From Saccharopolyspora spinosa NRRL 18395 (GTDB taxonomy: Bacteria > Actinomycetota > Actinomycetes > Mycobacteriales > Pseudonocardiaceae): a stretch of DNA of 64,000 bases. Numbering within the stretch: position 1 is the first letter of the stretch; each line of letters starts with the position of its first letter. Shown here in pieces: positions 18,698-27,468 of this stretch. The stretch lies in the NCBI RefSeq assembly GCF_000194155.1, contig NZ_GL877878.1, forward strand, positions 1,175,118 to 1,239,117, in the 5' to 3' direction. The position numbers were made by a program, and so were the translations under genes. The notes under the pieces were generated by a model that did not search any database, was not told the DNA's origin, and saw only the letters and a list, made by a program, of their open reading frames with translations.

Positions 18698-19899
18698 CGG
18701 AGGTCGAGCGGGTCTTCCGCGCGGAATACGGCCGGGCGGTGTCGGTCCTGGTCCGCGTCTTCAGTGACATCGATATCGCCGAGGAAGCGGTCCAGGACGC
18801 CTTCACCACGGCGGTGGCGAAGTGGCCGTCGGCGGGCCTGCCGCCGAGCCCGGCGGGCTGGATCATCACCACGGCGCGCAACCGGGCGGTCGACCGGCTG
18901 CGCCGGGAGGCTTCCCGTGAGGACCGGCATGCCCAGGCCGCGTTGCTGCACGCCCGCGACGAGCCCGAGCAGGAGGGGCCCGTGCACGACGACCGGTTGC
19001 GGTTGATCTTCACGTGCTGCCACCCGGCGCTGGCCACCGGCGCGCAGGTGGCGCTGACGCTGCGCTTGCTGGGTGGGCTGAGCACCGCGGAGATCGCGCG
19101 GGCGTTCCTGGTGGCCGAGCCGACGATGGCCCAGCGGCTGGTGCGGGCCAAGGGAAAGATCCGCGATGCCGGGATCCCGTACCGGGTGCCGAGCGAGGCC
19201 GATCTGCCGGACCGGTTGCGCGCGGTACTGGCCGTGGTCTACCTCGTGTTCAACGAGGGCTACACCGCCAGTTCGGGGCGGCGGCTGGTCCGCGAGGACC
19301 TCTGCGCGGAGGCCATCCGGCTGGGGCGGCTGCTGGCGGAGCTGATGCCTGACGAGCCAGAGGTCATGGGACTGCTGGCGCTGATGCTGCTCATCGACTC
19401 GCGACGGGCCGCCCGCACCACTGCCGATGGTGTGCCGGTGCTGCTGGCCGATCAGGACCGCAGCCGGTGGGACCGTGACCTCATCGCCGAGGGACAGGCC
19501 CTCGTGCGGCGCTGCCTGCGCCGCAACCAGCCGGGCCCCTACCAGATCCAGGCGGCGATCAACGCCGTGCACAGCGACGCGCCGACCGCCGCCGACACCG
19601 ATTGGCGGCAGATCCGGGCGCTGTACGACCAGTTGCTGGTGGTGTCCCCGAGCCAGGTGGTGGCGCTGCACCGAGCGGTCGCGGTGGCCGAGGTCGAGGG
19701 ACCGCACGCGGCGCTGGCCCTGGTGGAGGAGCTCGATCTCGGCGGTTACCACGTGTTGCACACCGTCCGCGCGGACTTGTTGCGGCGGCTGGGCCGCGTC
19801 ACGGAAGCCGTGCAGGCCTACAACGCCGCGATCGCGGGCACTGACAACGCGGCCGAACGCGACTTCCTGCAGCGCGCCCGCCAGGCGCTGCAGCGGTGA
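18679..19899 (+). CDS. ECF42-type RNA polymerase sigma factor (copy 2)
   Basis: 406 residues from GTG 18679 ([17 protein letters not shown]), inside the 3' end of the DGPF gene. Region 2 is at about 12-75, region 4 contains [20 protein letters not shown], and the long TPR-like C-terminal extension ([17 protein letters not shown]...) is intact. Similar throughout to the copy at 12.7-13.9 kb, so the two are paralogues rather than recent duplicates. No anti-sigma factor is encoded nearby, as expected for ECF42. Confidence 0.93.
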   Translation: MPVLGVAEVERVFRAEYGRAVSVLVRVFSDIDIAEEAVQDAFTTAVAKWPSAGLPPSPAGWIITTARNRAVDRLRREASREDRHAQAALLHARDEPEQEGPVHDDRLRLIFTCCHPALATGAQVALTLRLLGGLSTAEIARAFLVAEPTMAQRLVRAKGKIRDAGIPYRVPSEADLPDRLRAVLAVVYLVFNEGYTASSGRRLVREDLCAEAIRLGRLLAELMPDEPEVMGLLALMLLIDSRRAARTTADGVPVLLADQDRSRWDRDLIAEGQALVRRCLRRNQPGPYQIQAAINAVHSDAPTAADTDWRQIRALYDQLLVVSPSQVVALHRAVAVAEVEGPHAALALVEELDLGGYHVLHTVRADLLRRLGRVTEAVQAYNAAIAGTDNAAERDFLQRARQALQR

Positions 19900-19933
19900 G
19901 TCTTCCGGCGACGGCCGACCGGCGGGGCTGCCG

Positions 19934-20075
19934 ATGGCGGAGACCGACGAGGACTACAAATTCGAGGGGCCCAGTGGTCAGGTGGACCTGCTGGGGCTGT
20001 TCGACGGCCGCGCGTAGCTCGTGGTCTACCACGCCATGTTCGATCCGGCGTGGGTCGGCGTCTGCAAGAGCCGAG
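19934..20075 (+). pseudogene. DUF899 (thioredoxin-like) fragment
   Basis: MAETDEDYKFEGPSGQVDLL then GLFDGRA, a TAG stop, and LVVYHAMFDPAWVG match the start of the thioredoxin-like part of DUF899 proteins, where L(I/V)VYHFMFDP is typical. The in-frame stop and the loss of everything after it (including the Cys pair) make it a relic. It abuts the LysE relic. Confidence 0.6.
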
Positions 20076-20089
20076 GAGCACCGGCAGGA

Positions 20090-20446
20090 GTCAGCGGCCG
20101 GTCTTCGGCTGGGGCGGCGACCTGGGCGAGTTGGACGGGTAGTTCGAGAAAGGCCAGTGCTGCCAAGGTGTTCGCCCTGGTACCCGCGCTGGACACGGTG
20201 TGCAGATCGCCGGTGCGGCGTACCTGCTGGTTGGCGTGGCAGGCGGTGCGACCGGGCGGGCTGTTGGTGTTCGCGCCGGTGCCCACTCCCGGCTACGGGC
20301 CGGGTCGGTTGTTCGCTATGGGTTTGGTGACCAACGTGCTCAACCCGAAGATCGCGGTTCTCTACGTGTCGTTGCTGCCGCAGTTCATCGACCCCGCTCG
20401 CGGCGGGGTGGGGTTGCAGAGCCTGACGTTGAGCGTGGTGCGGATC
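20090..20446 (+). pseudogene. LysE-family transporter, 5' part (interrupted)
   Basis: Reads FALVPALDTV, shifts to QIAGAAYLLVG, shifts back to LAWQAVRPGGLLVFAPVP, then FAMGLVTNVLNPKIAVLYVS and LLPQFIDPARGGVGLQSLTL ... SVVRI. These are successive segments of RhtB/LysE exporters (NPK in TM3 region, QF in the loop). At 20446 the homology stops where the 3.3-kb element begins and resumes at 23768 in the same frame. The N-terminal helix region is missing and there are two older frameshifts, so the gene was decaying independently of the insertion. Confidence 0.75.
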
Positions 20447-20528
20447 GGGGGTTGAGGAACATCTCTGCGAGATCGTGCGCTAAGCCTCGTCGCCGCTGGT
20501 CGGCTGTGGGCGAGGGCGCCGCTGGCGA

Positions 20529-20639
20529 AAGATCTTGAGATCTTGGCGCAGATAACGCTCTATTATCTGCGGCATCGCTGATCACGTCCTGCGGGAACGT
20601 CCCCGCGACGGTGCGCGAAGCGACCTTGTTATCTGCGGC
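20529..20639. repeat. cluster of small palindromes and TTATCTGCG repeats
   Basis: AAGATCTTGAGATCTT (20529-20544) is a palindrome of two 7-bp arms. CGCAGATAA (20547-20555) and TTATCTGCG (20563-20571) form a 9-bp inverted repeat, and a third TTATCTGCGGC lies at 20629. Such arrays near an element end are typical of recombinase or regulator binding sites (inference). Confidence 0.55.
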
Positions 20640-20747
20640 AAAGGAGAACGCTGCGAGGGCCCTTTTGCGTGTCTCTGGTCGGCTAGCTGGCTGCCTCCCA
20701 CACCAGCGTCAGACCATCGATCATGACGCCGATGATGCGCCGCGCCC

Positions 20748-20774
20748 CCGTCACCCGCCGCAGGCGGGTGACGG
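20748..20774. terminator. 12-bp GC-rich hairpin
   Basis: CCGTCACCCGCC (20748-20759) pairs perfectly with 20763-20774 around loop GCA. No T-run. It may be a terminator or a structural part of the element end. Confidence 0.45.
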
Positions 20775-20905
20775 CGAACTCACCTGCCGAAGTCGAAATG
20801 GCGGCCGCACTGCCCTACCGATCAGCAGCGGAGTTGTCGCTGATCTCGCCCGAACTGGGGGACGCACCGTTTCTAGGCGATCTCCTCCTCGTCGGGTCTC
20901 GCCAT

Positions 20906-21019
20906 CATGAGTCTTGATCCCACCGGAACGGGCCGCAAGCGCTGGTCCAACCGCTGGAAGAAGGCCCTCAACGTCTTCGAGATCACCTTCGATGGATGCC
21001 TGTCCGCCGGACGCCGATA
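20906..21019 (+). pseudogene. IS256-family transposase C-terminal relic
   Basis: About 37 residues (MSLDPTGTGRKRWSNRWKKA then LNVFEITFDGCLSAGRR) match the conserved C terminus of IS256-type transposases, where RW...ALN.F.ITF is diagnostic. The DDE catalytic core is absent. It overlaps the start of the truncated LuxR gene. Confidence 0.6.
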
Positions 21020-22426
21020 GCACCGAGATCAACAGTTACACCGAAACTGGATAAGCGGTTGTTGATCGTGCTGGACAACTGTGAGCACGTGCTGGGGGCT
21101 GCCGGTTCTGTCGTGAGTGCCCTGTTGGGGTCGGCGCGGGGGGTGCGGGTGCTGGCCACGAGTCGTGAATGGTTGCGTGTCCTAGCGGTGGTCAAGCAGG
21201 CCGACGCGGAATGGTGCGGGCCGCAGCAGTGGAAATGGTGGCAGTGGTTCCAGAGCCAGAACCCGAACCTGTGGGCGGCGCTGGACTTCTGCTGCACCGA
21301 GCCCGGTCAGGCCAGGACAGGACTGCTGCTCACTGGTGCATTGTGGTTTCACTGGATCGGCAGCGCTTTCGTTCGGGATGGCCGGTACTGGCTGGACCGG
21401 CTGCTGGCGTTGTCGCGGGAACCGAGCCAGGAACGGGCGAGGGCCCTGTGGGTGCGCAGCTGGATCGCCACGATCCAGGGAGACCTCCCTAATGCGGAGC
21501 GTGCATCGCAGGAGGCCATCGAGGTGGCCGACCACGTGGGCGATCGGGCGGCCAAGGCCCACGGCACCAACTGGCTGGGATGGCATGCATCGTTTTGCGG
21601 CGATATGACGCGGGCGTCGGAGTTGGCGGAGCAGGCGCTGGCCGAGTTTCGCGCAACGGGGCAGCTCAGCACTTCCTCCCCCGCCCTGCTCTCCTTCAAC
21701 CTTCTGGCCAGCGTGCATTTCGCACGTGGCGACTTCGAACGTGCTGGCGAGGCCTGTGCGGAAGGCCGGTCGATCTGTGAGCGGGCCGGCGAGGAGTGGC
21801 AGTCGGCCTCGATGCGCTGGTACCTGGGGCATGCTCGGCGGCTCGCCGGCGACATTCAGGCAGCAGAAGAGGAGGCCCGGGCCGCCCTTCGGATCAAGCG
21901 CAAGTTCAATGACACGCTGGGCGTGGCGTTGGGCATCGAGCAGCTGGGTCTGGTGGCGATGGATCGTGGTGACGCGGAACGGGCCGCCCGGCTGTTCGGT
22001 GCCGTCGAGCCGCGGTGGAAGCTCCTGGGCAGCAGCCCCCTGCTGAACTCGAGTTTTTGGTTGCGGTGGCACCGCGACGGTGAAAGTCAAGCCAAGAAGG
22101 TCCTGGGTGATCAGGCGTACGAAAAGGCCTATCGGCAGGGTACGCAGTTAGGCAATGAGCAGGCGGTGTCCTACGCGCTCAGTGAACAGGCTCCGGCGAC
22201 TCCGACGCGAGCAAAGGTGCCTGCTGCGGGTTCCGCTTTGCCAGTACTGACCCGGCGGGAGCAGGAGGTCGCCAAGCTGGTGGCGCAAGGACTGTCGAAC
22301 AAGGACATCTCCGAAGCACTGGTGATCTCGCAGCGCACCGCGGAAACGCATGTCGAGCACATTCTCTCCAAACTCGGAGCCACCTCTCGGGTCCAGATCG
22401 CCACCTGGGTCAGGGACCATCCCTAG
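20996..22426 (+). pseudogene. LuxR-type ATPase regulator, N-truncated and internally deleted
   Basis: 476 residues open, but the architecture is broken. LLIVLDNCEHVLGAAG is the Walker B region of an NB-ARC/AfsR-like ATPase, yet the P-loop that should precede it is gone. After VRVLATSREWLRV the sequence jumps to AVVKQADAEWCGP, which belongs to the TPR region several hundred residues later. The TPR part (about 60-390) and the C-terminal LuxR HTH (LTRREQEVAKLVAQGLSNKD, TAETHVEHILSKL) are intact. DNA binding may persist but ATP control is lost. Start uncertain because the 5' end lies in IS debris. Confidence 0.75.
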
Positions 22427-22433
22427 CTCCTCT

Positions 22434-22576
22434 GGGGGCTGCCGATCACGCCCTCCTGCACGCCCTCGGATGGACACCCGGCACCCGCTTGGACATCCGC
22501 GAGACGCGCGGCCTCCTTACTCGTCCGCACCGATGCCCGTGGCGCGTTCCGCATCACCTCGCCGGCTCGCGGAGAC
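22434..22576 (+). pseudogene. AbrB-like regulator fragment
   Basis: GAADHALLHALGWTPGTRLD then IRETRGLL, and in the next frame LVRTDARGAFRITS, correspond to the small SpoVT/AbrB-type protein commonly found just upstream of this recombinase type in actinomycetes. One frameshift lies near 22520; the second half is deleted and the frame runs on into the recombinase gene. Confidence 0.5.
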
Positions 22577-23734
22577 GTGCTCTATGACTGCGACCGGGCA
22601 GAAACGCAGATGATCGTGACCGATACCGCCTCGTACAGCGACATCGTCCCTCCGAACGCCGGTGCGGCCGCGAATCTGTTGCGTGGTCTGGGAAGCGGCG
22701 AGATCCCGCTCACGCACGAGGGATTCCACCAGCTCTTGCCCTGGCGGGCTGCCGCTCATCTGCGTGAGCTGCTCATGACCTGCGGTCTGCTGCCCGTCAT
22801 CGACAAGCAGATCTGCCTGCTCGAACGGTGGCTCGCCCACCACCTCGCGGGCATCACCGACCCCGACCACGCACAGCTCATCCGCAGGTTCGCCACCTGG
22901 GACATCCTGCCCAGGCTGCGAACCCGCGCCGAGCGCAAACCCGTCACCCCGGCCGCACGCACGTTCGCCGGAGACCAGATCAGGCACGCCACCGCGTTTC
23001 TCGCCTGGCTCGCCACCCGCCACACAGCATTGGGCAACTGCCGACAGGCCGATATCGACGCCTGGCATGCCGGGCACAACGAGCACGGCCGCAATGCCGT
23101 TCGCCGTTTCTTGTTGTGGTGCATGGAAAACAAGCTCACCCGGAAGTTCGTGCTGCCATCAGCGAAGACCAGACAAGGCGCCCCGCTTACCCGCTGCAGG
23201 CGGATCGAGCTGCTGCGCCAGGTCCTCACCGACGCCGACGCGCCAATGCGCAGCAGGATCGCCGCGGGCCTCGTGCTGCTCTACGCCCAGCCGGTCAGCC
23301 GCATCGTCAGGCTCACCGTCGACGACATCATCCAGGACGACGACCAGGTCCTCATCAGCCTCGGCGACCCGCCCTCGCCCGTCCCACAGCCCTTCGCCGC
23401 GCTGCTGCTGGACTACGCGGCCCACCGCGCGAACATGCACACCGCGACTAACCCCGCCGCCACCTGGTTGTTCCCCGGCCGCCGCGCCAACCAGCCACTG
23501 CGACCGGAATACCTCGCACGGCTCGTCCACCAACTAGGGATTCCTGCCGCCGCCAGCCGAGGAGCAGCAATCCGGCAACACCTCCAGAACATGCCGGCCC
23601 CGATCGTCGCCGACGCCCTCGGCTACCACCCCGTCACCACAACCAGGCTCGCCAACCAGATCGGCACCACCTGGAGCCAATACGCCCCTGGTGATCACTC
23701 ACCGCTACAACCACGGGGAACTCGCGACAGTTGA
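22577..23734 (+). CDS. tyrosine recombinase-like protein (XerD-like)
   Basis: 385 residues. The layout is an N-terminal helical region, a core-binding domain (about 130-200, FAGDQIRHATAFLAWLATRH) and a catalytic domain. The first catalytic Arg fits SRIVRLTVDDI. The second box reads RGAAIRQHLQNMPAPIVADA: the family HxxR histidine is replaced. GYHP supplies the late His and WSQYAPGDH the Tyr nucleophile position. It may therefore be weakened or a divergent subfamily. Start GTG 22577 is uncertain because the frame continues upstream into an AbrB relic. Ends 18 bp before the element terminus, so it probably belongs to the element. Confidence 0.72.
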   Translation: MLYDCDRAETQMIVTDTASYSDIVPPNAGAAANLLRGLGSGEIPLTHEGFHQLLPWRAAAHLRELLMTCGLLPVIDKQICLLERWLAHHLAGITDPDHAQLIRRFATWDILPRLRTRAERKPVTPAARTFAGDQIRHATAFLAWLATRHTALGNCRQADIDAWHAGHNEHGRNAVRRFLLWCMENKLTRKFVLPSAKTRQGAPLTRCRRIELLRQVLTDADAPMRSRIAAGLVLLYAQPVSRIVRLTVDDIIQDDDQVLISLGDPPSPVPQPFAALLLDYAAHRANMHTATNPAATWLFPGRRANQPLRPEYLARLVHQLGIPAAASRGAAIRQHLQNMPAPIVADALGYHPVTTTRLANQIGTTWSQYAPGDHSPLQPRGTRDS

Positions 23735-23767
23735 ATAGGCGACCTCGCCAGTCTCAACCCCCAGATC

Positions 23768-23932
23768 GTGGCGGCGTTGTCGGTCAACGCGCTGATCGTG
23801 GTGACCGCCGGTTCGGTGGCGGGTGTGCTGGCGCGGCGGCCAGTGTCGCTGCGGGTGCAGCGCTACTTCATGGGCACGGTGCTGGTCGGCTTGGCGGTGC
23901 GGTTGCTGACCGATCGCACCCGTCCGGCGTGA
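23768..23932 (+). pseudogene. LysE-family transporter, 3' part (interrupted)
   Basis: VAALSVNALIVVTAGSVAGV, LARRPVSLRVQRYFMGTVL and VGLAVRLLTDRTRPA plus a stop are the last two helices of an RhtB/LysE exporter. This segment continues the frame that breaks off at 20446. Its 3' end overlaps the convergent ArsR-like gene by 65 bp. Confidence 0.78.
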
Positions 23933-24677
23933 CGCCGAGGACCTCCTGCAGGCCGTTGGCGCCGGGTTCGGTGAGTTTCAGCGCACGCCGCTGGGGTTTT
24001 CGGACCAGCCAGCCGGTGTCGAGCAGCGCGGTCAGCAACGCCGCGCCCAGCCGCCCGGAGAGATGGTGGCGCTGTTCGCTCCAGTCCACGCAGAACCGGA
24101 GCAGCGGCCGCCGCGACGGGCCGCTCTGCACGGCGTGCAGGTCCACGCCCAGTGCGGCGAAGACCGGTCTGGCGTGCGGACCGAGCTGGTAGGGGTGGTC
24201 GCTGAGCTGCACGGACAGGCCATCGCCGGGGCGGCGTCGGGTGTTGGGGATGCCGTCTTCGGTGGCGAGTGCGCCGCGGTCTAGTAGTGCCGCGGTGACC
24301 GCGACGCCGAGCCGGCCGGCGAGGTGGTCGTAGCAGCTGCGGGCTTCGCGCATCGCGGCGGCGCGGGTGCCCTGGCGCAGCGAGCGAACCGGTTCGGTCG
24401 GTGCGATGGCGGCGAGGGCTTCCAGCACGGCGGCCACCCGGTCGTCGACGAGCCGGAAGTAGCGGTGCCGCCCGGACCTCGCGGCGTCGATCAGACCGCC
24501 GGCGCAGAGCTTGGCCAGGTGGGCGCTGGCGGCGCTGGCCGACAGCCCGGCTTCCGCGGCCAGCACCGACGCGGGTAGCGCACGCCCGTCGGCCAGCGCC
24601 TGCAGCACCCTGGCGCGGCCGGGCTCGGCGAACAGCGCGGCCACCGGGGCGATGTCGCTGTCTCCGTGGATTGACAT
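23868..24677 (-). CDS. ArsR-type HTH transcriptional regulator with large C-terminal domain
   Basis: 269 residues. The N-terminal 95 residues form an ArsR winged HTH (VAALFAEPGRARVLQALADG, then ASAASAHLAKLCAGGLID). The remaining 170 residues carry conserved His/Cys such as RSCYDHLAGRLG and a C-terminal RFCVDWSEQRHHL, a domain common in actinobacterial ArsR proteins next to exporters. ATG 24677 is the only start giving the HTH; GGAG is very close upstream. It is divergent from an MFS exporter, which it probably represses. Confidence 0.85.
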   Translation of the reverse strand: MSIHGDSDIAPVAALFAEPGRARVLQALADGRALPASVLAAEAGLSASAASAHLAKLCAGGLIDAARSGRHRYFRLVDDRVAAVLEALAAIAPTEPVRSLRQGTRAAAMREARSCYDHLAGRLGVAVTAALLDRGALATEDGIPNTRRRPGDGLSVQLSDHPYQLGPHARPVFAALGVDLHAVQSGPSRRPLLRFCVDWSEQRHHLSGRLGAALLTALLDTGWLVRKPQRRALKLTEPGANGLQEVLGVTPDGCDRSATAPPSRPAPCP

Positions 24678-24699
24678 GGCTCCATGATGCGCCCGCGAC

Positions 24700-24717
24700 G
24701 TTTCAGGCTGGCGTGAA
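24700..24717. promoter_or_regulatory. candidate ArsR operator between regulator and MFS exporter
   Basis: TTTCAGGCTGGCGTGAAG contains the interrupted dyad TTCA-N8-TGAA in the 70-bp divergent interval. Position and symmetry fit an operator; binding is inferred only. Confidence 0.35.
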
Positions 24718-24747
24718 GTGTTGCGGGTGCAGTCTCGGGGCGTGTTG

Positions 24748-26190
24748 ATGCGACGAGGTGTTGGTTCTCCCGCACTGGTGCTTGTGGTGATGTGCGCGGG
24801 CATGTTCCTGGTGCTGCTGGATGTCACGGTGGTCAACGTGGCCCTGCCCAGCATCCGCGGTTCGCTGGGCGTGGGGATAGCCGGCGCGCAGTGGGTGGTC
24901 GACGGGTACGCCTTGGCCATCGCCGGGTTGTTGCTGGTCAGTGGCATGCTCGGCGATGGTTTCGGGCACCGCCGGGTGGTGCTGGCGGGCATGGTGCTCT
25001 TCGGTGTGGCATCGCTGGGGTGTGCGCTGGCCCCGGGGCTTGGAGTGCTGGTCGCTTCCCGCGCGGTGCAGGGCGCTGGGGCGGCGTTGCTGCTGCCGGG
25101 CAGTATGGCGGTGATCGCCGGGGTGTATCCGGATTCCGCGGCGCGGGCTCGGGCCTTGGGCGTGTGGTCTGCGGTGTCATCGCTGGCGTTGCCGGCCGGT
25201 CCGCTGCTCGGTGGTGCGCTGGTCGAGTGGGGTGGCTGGCGGCTGGTGTTCGCGCTGAACGTGCCGGTGGTCCTCGCCGCGGTCGTGGGGGTTCGCATGC
25301 TGGTGCCGGATCTGCCCGGTGATCGTGGACGGCGGGTGCGCATCGGGGTGCTGGCGAGCGCGGTCAGCGGATTGACCGCGGTGGTGTTCGCGGTGATCGA
25401 GGCGGGCCAGTCCGGAGTGGACGTGCTGGTGCTGGCAGCGCTGGTGGTGGCGGTGATCGCGCTGTGGGTGGCCGGGCGCCGGATACCGCGCGCGTTGCTG
25501 GGCAACCGGCCGTTCCTGGCGGCGAACTCGGTGGCACTGCTGATGAATCTCGGCATGAACGGCACATTGTTCGTGCTCACCCTGTACCTGCAGAACCTCG
25601 GCGGGAACTCGCCGGCGCGCACGGGTTTGCTGCTGTTGCCGATGTCGGTTCCGCTGGTGCTGCTGGCACCGGTGGCCGGGTGGATGGTGGCGCGGTTCGG
25701 GCCTCGCGTGCCGATGCTGTGTGGCGCGGTGATCGTGGCGGCGGGATCGGGTTTCTGGGGCCTGGCGTCACCGGACGGTGGGTATGCCGAAGTCGCGCCG
25801 GTGCTGGTGGCATGCGGGGTCGGTGCCGGGTTGCTGACCACGTCGGTGGTGGCTGCCGCTGTCGGTGCGCTCGGACCGCAGCGGTCGGGGCTGGCCAGCG
25901 GGGTGAACAACACCATGCGGCAGACCGGTACGGCGCTGGGCGTCGCGGTGTTCGGCGCGGTGGCGGGTTCGCCGTCAGCACCTGCTGATTTCACTGCCGG
26001 ACTGCACCAGCTGGCGGTCGTCGGAGTGCTGCTGTGGCTGGTGGCGATCACCTTCAGCGTCCTCGCCGGGAATTCCGCCCAGTCGACTCAGCGCGCAACC
26101 GACCGCGTTCCGGCAGCGCGGTGCGGTAGGTCGCGGCGTCGGCGACCAGTCCTCCGGGCGGGGCGCCGGGCACGATCGCGCCGCGGTTGA
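24748..26190 (+). CDS. MFS drug exporter, DHA2 (14-TM) family
   Basis: About 480 residues with 14 predicted hydrophobic helices. Family motifs include LDVTVVNVALPSI (motif D1), GFGHRRVVLAGM (motif A region) and RAVQGAGAALLLPGSMAVI (motif B). DHA2 members expel drugs and antibiotics by proton antiport. ATG 24748 is preferred over GTG 24718. The last 40 residues are Arg-rich and unlike the family, suggesting that the original stop was lost and the frame reads into the neighbouring relic. Probably controlled by the divergent ArsR protein. Confidence 0.88.
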   Translation: MRRGVGSPALVLVVMCAGMFLVLLDVTVVNVALPSIRGSLGVGIAGAQWVVDGYALAIAGLLLVSGMLGDGFGHRRVVLAGMVLFGVASLGCALAPGLGVLVASRAVQGAGAALLLPGSMAVIAGVYPDSAARARALGVWSAVSSLALPAGPLLGGALVEWGGWRLVFALNVPVVLAAVVGVRMLVPDLPGDRGRRVRIGVLASAVSGLTAVVFAVIEAGQSGVDVLVLAALVVAVIALWVAGRRIPRALLGNRPFLAANSVALLMNLGMNGTLFVLTLYLQNLGGNSPARTGLLLLPMSVPLVLLAPVAGWMVARFGPRVPMLCGAVIVAAGSGFWGLASPDGGYAEVAPVLVACGVGAGLLTTSVVAAAVGALGPQRSGLASGVNNTMRQTGTALGVAVFGAVAGSPSAPADFTAGLHQLAVVGVLLWLVAITFSVLAGNSAQSTQRATDRVPAARCGRSRRRRPVLRAGRRARSRRG

Positions 26191-26575
26191 GAGAGCGGAT
26201 GGTGGTGTTCATCCGGCGTTGCAGCCAGTGCGGTGTGACGGACTGGCGGTCGGCCATTTCGCTGGTGCCTTCAACGCCCATCAGCACCCAGAACAACGCC
26301 TGCGCAGAGGCGAGCACCGCAAGCGCCGCCGGGCCCGGATGCGGTCAAAGGAGATGCCGCCACCAGCAGTACCAGTGCTGGCAGGTCGAGCAGGCAGGTG
26401 GCGTGCAGTGTGGATCGCGCACAGCAACACCGCTTGCTCCAGGTCGGCGCCGGACCAGCATCGGTTCGCGGCGGTAGTGGTCAGCGACGACGCCGGCGAG
26501 CAGCCCGGACAGCAGGTAGGGAACCCAGCGGGCGGCGTTGAGCAAGCCCAAGTTCGGTGATTTCGGCCCGGCATG
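26054..26575 (-). pseudogene. MFS transporter relic (EntS/MFS_3-like)
   Basis: Segments in alternating frames are recognisable: NLGLLNAARWVPYLLSGLLA and GVVADHYRREPML (TM2 and the loop), DLEQAVLLCAI, and at the end TSEMADRQSVTPHWLQRRMN, TTIRSLNRGAIVPGAPPGGL. These are the first and last quarters of a macrolide/siderophore-type exporter with the middle deleted. Its 3' end overlaps the DHA2 gene on the other strand. Confidence 0.65.
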
Positions 26576-26637
26576 CCGGTGTTCCGTCCCCGGTTTTCCC
26601 CTGCGGACGTGATCGACCACAGTGGATTCCCGGGGTG

Positions 26638-27468
26638 CTAGATCATGCGTTTGCCGCCACCTGCGTAGATGGTCTGGCCGGTGATCCAGCGGGCTTGGTG
26701 GGAGGCGAGGAAGACCGCGAGGTCGGCGATGTCGTCTGGGCGGCCGACACGGCCCAGCGGGCTGAACTCGGCGAAGCGGGTGTTCATGTCGGCGCTGATC
26801 CACCCGGTCTGCACCGGGCCGGGCGAGATGGTGTTGACGGTGATGCCCGCGGAGCCTAGTTCGATGGCTGCGGAGCGGCTCAGCGATTCCAGGGCGTTCT
26901 TGGTGGCCCAGTAGGAGATCTGGTCGGGTGTACCGGGGGCGGCATCGGTGGAGATGTTGACAATGCGGCCCCAGCGCGCCTTGCGGCGCAGGTGGCGGCG
27001 GTGGAATTCGGCCATCAGCAGTGCTGGGGCGCGGGTGTTGACCGCGTGGTGGGCGTCCAGGCTGGCCGCGGCGACGGTGGTGGCACCGCGTGCGGGGTCG
27101 GGCCGGAAGGTGTCGGGCACGCAGAGCGCAGCGTTGTTGACGAGGATTTCCACGGGCCCGAGGTGGGTTTCGGTGTGGTCGAAGATCGCCGGTGCGGCGG
27201 CTGGGTCGGCGAGGTCGACGGCCAGGGATTCGGCGTCGGCGCCGTCGGCGCGCAAGGCGTCGCGCACGTGGTCGGTGCTGGTGGCCTTGGCCGCGCTGTA
27301 GATGCGGTCGGCGCCGGTGGTACTGGCCGGGGGTGTTTCGGGAAGTGACGCGAGCAGGACCTTGACGCCCTGACGGGCCAGGGCGCGGGCGATGCCGGCG
27401 CCGATGCCCAGTGGGCTGTTGGCGCCGGTGATCACGGCGACGCGGTCACGCAGGCGGGGGTCGATCAC
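26638..27468 (-). CDS. short-chain dehydrogenase/reductase (FabG-like)
   Basis: 276 residues. The cofactor motif TGANSPLGIGAGIARAL is a TGxxxGxG variant, followed by LVNNAAL and the canonical tetrad NISTDAAP ... SYWATKNALE (Ser, Tyr, Lys). The C terminus has the usual NTISPGPVQTGW and GRVGRPDDIADLAVFLAS. Probable 3-oxoacyl-type or aminoglycoside/polyketide-modifying reductase; substrate unknown. GTG 27468 overlaps the upstream hydrolase stop as GTGA. Third and last gene of the operon with the Vat-like acetyltransferase and the hydrolase. Confidence 0.9.
   Translation of the reverse strand: MIDPRLRDRVAVITGANSPLGIGAGIARALARQGVKVLLASLPETPPASTTGADRIYSAAKATSTDHVRDALRADGADAESLAVDLADPAAAPAIFDHTETHLGPVEILVNNAALCVPDTFRPDPARGATTVAAASLDAHHAVNTRAPALLMAEFHRRHLRRKARWGRIVNISTDAAPGTPDQISYWATKNALESLSRSAAIELGSAGITVNTISPGPVQTGWISADMNTRFAEFSPLGRVGRPDDIADLAVFLASHQARWITGQTIYAGGGKRMI

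Larger units (their letters stand above)
20447..23762. mobile_element. 3.3-kb element with 10-bp terminal inverted repeats
   Basis: The left end GGGGGTTGAG (20447-20456) is the exact reverse complement of the right end CTCAACCCCC (23753-23762). GATC occurs immediately left (20443-20446) and one base right (23764-23767) of the element. Removing the element and one GATC copy joins LysE codons ...SVVRI to VAALSVNALIV... in frame. Contents, left to right: small palindromes, an IS256-type relic, a truncated LuxR regulator, an AbrB-like relic and a tyrosine-recombinase-like gene ending 18 bp from the right end. The 4-bp duplication suggests transposition by a DDE enzyme or equivalent; none is intact here. 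Confidence 0.72.

Noticed and set aside
23868..26051. 727-codon minus-strand frame including the ArsR regulator
   Set aside because: Only the part from ATG 24677 has domain structure; the rest is antisense to the DHA2 transporter and Ser/Thr/Pro-rich.
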